A DNA stretch of 64,000 bases from Ophiura sarsii (lineage: Eukaryota > Echinodermata > Ophiuroidea > Amphilepidida > Ophiuridae). Below, in pieces: positions 58,852 to 64,000 of the stretch. Both the position numbers and the translations under genes were made by a program. The notes below the pieces were generated by a model. It did not search any database, was not told the origin of the DNA, and worked only from the letters and a program-made list of their open reading frames with translations. Position 1 is the stretch's first letter; each line of letters opens with the position of its first letter. The stretch lies in the NCBI GenBank assembly GCA_035610835.1, contig CM069445.1, forward strand, positions 82,905,786 to 82,969,785. The letters run 5' to 3'.

Positions 58852-59440
58852 TCAATCAATCAATTCCACCTCACTACCATCAATTATGAGAGGCTCTCCA
58901 ACACCATCTGTGTCTATGGATATGATCTTGGTCTTGCTGACATTTAGACGTAGGCCAAGCTGCTCACTCTCCACCTTGACTTTCGTTAGGAGTTCCGCCA
59001 TCTCTTCCATATTTGTTGCAAACAGGGTGGTGTCATCGGCATAACGTAGATTGTGTATTTGGTATCCACCTACTGACAGCCCCCCTGTCCAATCATCCAA
59101 TGCACGTCTCAATATAGACTCTGCATAAAGGTTGAAGAGTGCTGGTGAAAGTATGCACCCTTAACGTACTCCCTGACCTAGAGCAAACCAGTCACTATTT
59201 CCTTTCTCAGTGCGAACACAGGCAGCTTGACCATCATACAGATTGCGAATTAGGTGGACGAGGTGGTAAGGGATTCCCATTTCTTGCAGTGCTGTCCGCA
59301 ATGCCGAATATCGCACACAATCAAAGGCCTTAGCGTAGTCTATGAAGTACATGAAGAGCTCCCTCTGGTATTCAAAACATTTTTCCATTATGTGACGTAC
59401 ATTGGCTATCTGATCTCTTCAAGATGATGATGTGCAGCAG
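58852..59440 (-). pseudogene. RTE-like LINE reverse transcriptase fragment, antisense
   Basis: On the minus strand 59388-59161 shows MYFIDYAKAFDCVRY (motif A), EMGIPYHLVHLIRNLYDGQ and SDWFALGQGVR. After one stop, 59160-58852 continues GCILSPALFNLYAES, IHNLRYADDTTLFA (YADD), and LGLRLNVSKTKIISI. It is truncated at both ends. The 3' truncation coincides with the edge of the Tc1 palindrome. It resembles the element at 42173-43160 more than the one at 47617-51835. Confidence 0.8.
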
Positions 59441-59464
59441 GATTTTGCTTGCATGTGATATAGA

Positions 59465-59990
59465 GCGATGGTACGATGATTTTTACATTCGATAGCATTC
59501 CCTTTCTTTGGAAGTGTTAGGAAAACTGATCTCTGGGGCTAGTATACATCTAATATATAGTTGGATTTGTTTCCAGAAACTTGTAACAATATCACATTGG
59601 TATAGCAAGTGAAAAATAGTTTCCGTTTTAGAGTTGCAGAAACTGCAGTGATCATGATCTTTTATTTTCATTTCATAAAGCAAACGGTTTGTGCCCAATA
59701 TGTTGTTTAGTATTCTGTACTGGAACCAATGAAATTTTGCAACTTTTGTAATTTGCATTGGTCGATAGCATATTCGTTGCCATTCCTTTATGTTGATTGA
59801 AACTCCTAGTTCGTGTTGCCATTTCAACGGACTGTTACAAGATGTCGCAACCACCCTGTTTGCAACAATGTCTTACCATTCTTTAGCAATAGTTTATAGA
59901 ACGGTTTACAACCTTTCTTTGCCCATAAGAGCAGGTCATACGCCATAGGTGTAAAGGGTTCCAGAACTTTTCCCAGAAATTATCGTATTG
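59465..59990 (-). pseudogene. L1/Tx1-like LINE C-terminal fragment, antisense
   Basis: The minus-strand frame 59854-59483 contains KWQHELGVSINIKEWQRI, KVAKFHWFQYRILNNILGTN, MKIKDHDHCSFC and TETIFHLLYQCDIVTSFW. The C-terminal CxxC ... HxxxxC zinc knuckle after KF.QYRIL is characteristic of L1/Tx1 ORF2. The preceding frame (GCKPFYKLLLKNGKTLLQTG) extends it upstream across a shift. This is a different LINE clade from the other fragments here. Confidence 0.75.
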
Positions 59991-60615
59991 TTCTAGTTAG
60001 ATATGTAATATTATATTATTATCATGTTATTCTAGTCAAATATATAGATCAGGTTGTTCTAGTCAAGTATATTATTTTAGTATTATCGTGTTGTTCTAGT
60101 CAAGTATATTATTTTAGTATTATCGTGTTGTTCTAGTCAAGTATATTATTTTAGTATTATCGTGTTGTTCTAGTCAAGTATATTATTTTAGTATTATCGC
60201 GTTGTTCTAGTCAAGTATATTATTTTAGTATTATCGTGTTGTTCTAGTTAAATATATTATTTTAGCATTATCGTGTTGTTCTAGTTAAATATATTATTTT
60301 AGTATTATCGTGTTGTTCTAGTCAAGTATATTATTTTAGTATTATCGTGTTGTTCTAGTCAAGTATATTATTTTAGTATTATCGCGTTGTTCTAGTCAAG
60401 TATATTATTTTAGTATTATCGTGTTGTTCTAGTCAAGTATATTATTTTAGTATTATCGCGTTGTTCTAGTCAAGTATATTATTTTAGTATTATCGCGTTG
60501 TTCTAGTTAAATATATTATTTTAGTATTATCGTGTTGTTCTAGTTGAATATATTATTTTAGTATTATCGTGTTGTTCTAGTTAAATATATTATTTTAGTA
60601 TTATCATGTTGTTCT
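59990..60615 (+). repeat. 37-bp minisatellite, about 15 copies
   Basis: GTGTTGTTCTAGTCAAGTAT recurs every 37 bp (60125, 60162 and onward), with TCAAGTA and TTAAATA variants and CGTG/CGCG variants. The left end (59990-60060) is degenerate. Matching units at 57745-57795 imply that the Tc1/LINE cluster was inserted within a once continuous array. Confidence 0.85.
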
Positions 60616-61480
60616 TGTTTTATGACAGTGTTAATGTCAAAATACTTCAAGATAATATACATTTGAAAAAAACCGACAGATTTGAACGACACTGGCGCCA
60701 TATAGACGGTCAAAATCAAAACGAATTAGATGGGAAAAGACGTAATTGCTTGCAATAGCTAGTCATGAGTCTTTAAGATTCAAAATGATAACGACTTGAG
60801 ATTTGAAGCTTACTGTGGAAATGTAAGCGCATAATATACTTTGACAAGAGAGTCTAGGCCCAATATAAATTGAGCTGTTTTTTTTAGTGAAAGTGATCGT
60901 ATGGCCGGACATATAATATTTTGAGATAAATTGTTTGTTTCATCATAAACAATAGCAAACCACAATCTTTCGTCTCAGAAAAAGGTAATAATTGTCTTCA
61001 AAATAACATTTTATTGTTCCAGATCCGGGGAATTGAATGATGGCCAAGATTACGACCTTCAAACGACAGCAGTCCAACCAATTAGGAGTTTTCGCTATCA
61101 TCAGTTTTAGATGACTAGAGTGTATGACTAGATTTGAAGCATCTACAGTGTGAGTCAAAAGGAAGAGTTATACGGGAATGAATAACGGGAATGAATATTT
61201 GTTTCAAAAAAGACCAAATAAATTTGACACACCAATGAAGGACGTATTCAAAGAATATGTTCTTCCGCTCATATGAAAAATGAATCACCGAAATTGATCC
61301 TTGCTATCAAGAGTTCTAAGAGCTGTTCAGGCCATGAATTGCTAATTCCTTTGAAATTATCCGTCTAATAATTGAGGAAGAATAAGCGGCAGAATAAAAA
61401 ATGTGCTCTATAGGATAGAGCATAATGTTCAGATTTAGAATAATCACAGTGCTTCACCATCTTTAAATATAATAGTACGA
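60616..61480. other. Unassigned AT-rich stretch
   Basis: Nothing recognisable except CAGTGTGAGTCAAAAGG near 61147, which resembles the CAGGGTGAGTCAAAA end at 36067. Confidence 0.35.
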
Positions 61481-62110
61481 TAAGTATGATTGCTATCTTC
61501 AGTTGATAGCATACCGGATTTAGATTGTCCAATTAAGGATGTGAAATGATATATTCAGTTATAATCCAAATTAAATCCTTATATTTACTTTGTTTTATAT
61601 TCAGTTATATATAGATAATAACATTCCATATTTTGATCAGCCGATTAAGAGTGTGGATTAGAATCTGCAGTAAATAGTACACCAGTTTAAATGACCCATT
61701 TAAGAGTTTGGAGAGCTATTATCAGTAGAGAAGATTTATAGCATGAAAGTAACACAAGCATTATATAAAGAGACCAAACATATAGAGAACAACATCAAAA
61801 TATAAATTGAAAAAATATGCCAGTGTCCTCTTTTCCGCATCCTCTCCAAGCTTCGTCATTTCATTAGATTGCACTGTATATTTTTATTCATGAAGACCAT
61901 TCGGTTGTCAATGGATAGCATTTGCTAGTTTCAGCAAATAGCACTCCAGATCAGATTAAGATCAAACAATTGCTTCTGTTTTCTTGAGAAGATAGCATTT
62001 TACCGTATTTAGAGCTGGGATTGTTTTTTTCAGATAGATAGCAAGATTTATAGATCAAGTGTGGATTGTTATCTTCCGTGAATAGATGCATACAAGATAC
62101 ATCAACTGAT
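61480..62110 (+). repeat. Decayed fringe of the 55/56-bp satellite
   Basis: Degenerate units are recognisable, such as GATTGCTATCTTCAGTTGAT at 61489, GAGTGTGGATTAGAATCTGC near 61650 and GAGTGTGGATTGCGATATCC near 62110. Divergence rises with distance from the homogeneous array to the right. Confidence 0.6.
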
Positions 62111-63007
62111 TGAGAGTGTGGATTGCGATATCCTGTTTTAACATACCAGATTTAGATTAACCATTTAATAGTGTAGGTTGCTTTCTTCAGTAGATAGCAT
62201 ACCAGATTTAGATTAACCACTGAAGAGTGTAGGGTGTTATCTTCAGTAGATAGCTTACCAGATTAGATTAACCACTTAAGAGTGTAGGTTGCTATCTTCA
62301 GTAGATAGCTTAACAGATTTAGATTAACCACTTAAGAGTGTAGGTTGCTATCTTCAGTAGATAGCTTACCAGATTAGATTAACCACTTAAGAGTGTAGGT
62401 TGCTATCTTTAGTAGATAGCTTACCAGATTTAGATTAACCACTTAAGAGTGTAGGTTGATATCTTCAGTAGATAGCTTACCAGATTAGATTAACCACTTA
62501 AGAGTGTAGGTTGCTATCTTCAGTAGATAGCTTAACAGATTTAGATTAACCACTTAAGAGTGTAGGTTGCTATCTTCAGTAGATAGCTTACCAGATTTAG
62601 ATTAACCACTTAAGAGTGTAGGTTGCTATCTTCAGTAGATAGCTTACCAGATTAGATTAACCACTTAAGAGTGTAGGTTGCTATCTTCAGTAGATAGCTT
62701 ACCAGATTAGATTAACCACTTAAGAGTGTAGATTGATATCTTCAGTAGATAGCTTACCAGATTTAGATTAACCACTTAAGAGTGTAGGTTGATATCTTCA
62801 GTAGATAGCTTACCAGATTAGATTAACCACTTAAGAGTGTAGGTTGCTATCTTCAGTAGATAGCTTACCAGATTAGATTAACCACTTAAGAGTGTAGGTT
62901 GATATCTTCAGTAGATAGCTTACCAGATTTAGATTAACCACTTAAGAGTGTAGGTTGATATCTTCAGTAGATAGCTTACCAGATTTAGATTAACCACTGA
63001 AGAGTGG
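62110..63007 (+). repeat. 55/56-bp satellite array, about 16 copies, hairpin in each unit
   Basis: The unit contains AACCACTTAAGAGTGTAGGT, then GCTATCTTCAGTAGATAGC and TTACCAGATTTAGATT. The middle segment is an inverted repeat (GCTATCT/AGATAGC, 5-nt loop). Units differ by one T (CAGATTTAGATT versus CAGATTAGATT) and by TTGCTATC versus TTGATATC in a mixed order, so higher-order structure is possible. No ORF. Confidence 0.85.
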
Positions 63008-63245
63008 TGAATAAAGTGCACAATATTGAGTAAAAGCGTACTCTTTTTGGTGTAAAAAGGGAACCGCTCAATAGATTTTACTCAACATGCGTTGACTAAC
63101 GGGTTAACTCACAAATTGAGTAAAATTGTTACTCAATATAGAAGACCAAATATCTGCTCTATGTAGGAGTAAACGTTTACTCAATTCTTACTCCATGGTG
63201 AGTGGTTCCCTTTTAACTCAACAGTTGTACAGAAACGAACTCAAT
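63008..63245. repeat. Inverted repeat with TTGAGTAAA motifs
   Basis: AAAAAGGGAACCGCTCAA (63054 on) is inverted as TGAGTGGTTCCCTTTTAACT near 63200. Several TTGAGTAAA/TTTACTCAA motifs lie between. It directly follows the satellite array and may be the end of the element that carries the array. Confidence 0.55.
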
Positions 63246-63270
63246 CCATGTTGATTCAATATTTACACAC

Positions 63271-63291
63271 CCAGGCCCGTAAGCAGATTTT

Positions 63292-63322
<31 letters not shown>

Positions 63323-63530
63323 GGGGCGTAATCTTTGGAAAAGGTACATTGGTGCCAAACAAATCGTAAAAAGTTAGGACATATTTTAGTCCAAAACGGC
63401 CCGAAAAAATGCTTTACACAATGGGAAAGGGGAGAGTTTTCGGAAAATAGGGGTGGGGGGGGGGGGGGGGGGGGTGGCGTTTTCACAAAAAAAGGTACAT
63501 TAGTTAAAAAAAAGTGATATGCGGTCCAAC
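63271..63530. mobile_element. Degenerate copy of the CAGGCCCGTAAG MITE
   Basis: CCAGGCCCGTAAGCAGA starts the repeat, followed by a T run, a 25-bp G run (63302-63326) and a second G run near 63457. The right end AGTGATATGCGGTCC corresponds to AGTGTCTTACGGCCC of the copy at 48339-48617. No target duplication is evident. Confidence 0.5.
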
Positions 63531-64000
63531 AGGGCGGAACCGGCGGTTGCCGCGCGTTCGAGTTTTGATGTGCTACCTTAAGTGTTTCTTTTGAACAAAC
63601 AACATTATTTTATATATACATTTTTGTCATACTGTCCACACAGAATGTATAGTTTTTTATGTGAAAATTGACACATTTTGATCACCCTGTATTTTCGTTT
63701 GACAATTAATTAACCCCTACGAATAATATATGCTTGCCTTTTAAATCTGGGGTTCAATATTTATTTTAATGCACTATGTTTAAGTTAGGAAGCATACAGT
63801 AAATTACATTTCATAGTAATATTTCTTTTGTTACACCCTATATATTTCCTAAGTCACCCTGTATACTGGAACAAACACTATTATATTCACAATCCTAGAT
63901 AGGCCTATCTCAGCTTTCTAACAATGTATAATTGTGCACACTTTTGATTTATACTGTTTGAGTTTTTAGGCTTAGATCATTATCACATGTTATGTTTGTC
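63531..64000. other. Unassigned AT-rich stretch
   Basis: Two CACCCTGTAT segments (about 63684 and 63856) resemble transposon ends of the CAGGGTG type. Nothing else. Confidence 0.3.

Noticed and set aside
62110..63007. Regular repeats considered as a CRISPR array
   Set aside because: Units are contiguous, with no unique spacers, and the genome is eukaryotic. This is a satellite.
63256..63517. ORFs with proline or glycine runs on both strands
   Set aside because: Produced by poly-G tracts inside a degenerate MITE.

Overview
This window looks like AT-rich, intron-rich, repeat-dense nuclear DNA from a metazoan. There are no operons, ribosome binding sites, rRNA or tRNA genes. Instead there are a few short spliced-exon candidates in a sea of transposon remnants. 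The repeat types (L2/CR1-, RTE- and L1/Tx1-like LINE fragments, Tc1-like ends, many TA-flanked foldback elements, long poly-G/poly-C runs, minisatellites) fit a marine invertebrate, plausibly an echinoderm or hemichordate. That assignment is inference from style; I recognise no species-diagnostic gene.

Host genes. The best supported gene is on the minus strand. A first coding exon at 34830-35047 encodes a signal peptide plus an N-terminal LRR cap. A 72-bp LRR exon at 25699-25770 has matching splice phase, so the two would join in frame across a 9.1-kb intron. The product is a secreted or membrane LRR protein, closest in my judgement to LRIG, with Slit, LGR and peroxidasin as alternatives. Weaker exon candidates lie at 231-311 (minus, hydrophobic N-terminus), 2169-2321 (plus), 10798-11040 (plus) and 16421-16510 (minus). 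Regulatory candidates are two NF-Y plus RFX X-box modules near 1.1-1.3 kb, a CpG-rich block at 26.8-27.3 kb with a ZNF143-like motif, another such motif at 32.8 kb, and a CCAAT box upstream of the LRR gene.

Layout. 0-13 kb: exon candidates, an X-box region inside a TTAA-flanked inverted-repeat element, and mostly featureless DNA. 13-20 kb: a 492-bp TA-flanked palindrome, a MITE and a 72-bp tandem duplication. 23.8-24.4 kb: a 47-bp minisatellite. 25-35 kb: the LRR gene with an intron full of MITEs. 36-39.5 kb: a 475-bp palindrome, a LINE 3' end, GGTTC-rich repeats and a near-perfect 129-bp hairpin. 41.9-44.7 kb: an inverted-repeat transposon carrying an RTE-like fragment. 47.6-53.8 kb: a nested retrotransposon complex, in which an RTE-like LINE is interrupted by a MITE (clean 5-bp target duplication) and by stacked L2-like LINEs, followed by a CR1-like LINE. 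54-57.7 kb: MITEs and two more TA-flanked foldbacks. 57.7-60.6 kb: a 37-bp minisatellite split by a Tc1 palindrome and two antisense LINE fragments. 61.4-63 kb: a 55/56-bp satellite whose unit carries its own hairpin.

All reverse transcriptase and transposase reading frames are truncated or interrupted, so none of these elements looks autonomous. All coordinates come from reading by eye; family names for repeats are assignments by motif and not by database search.
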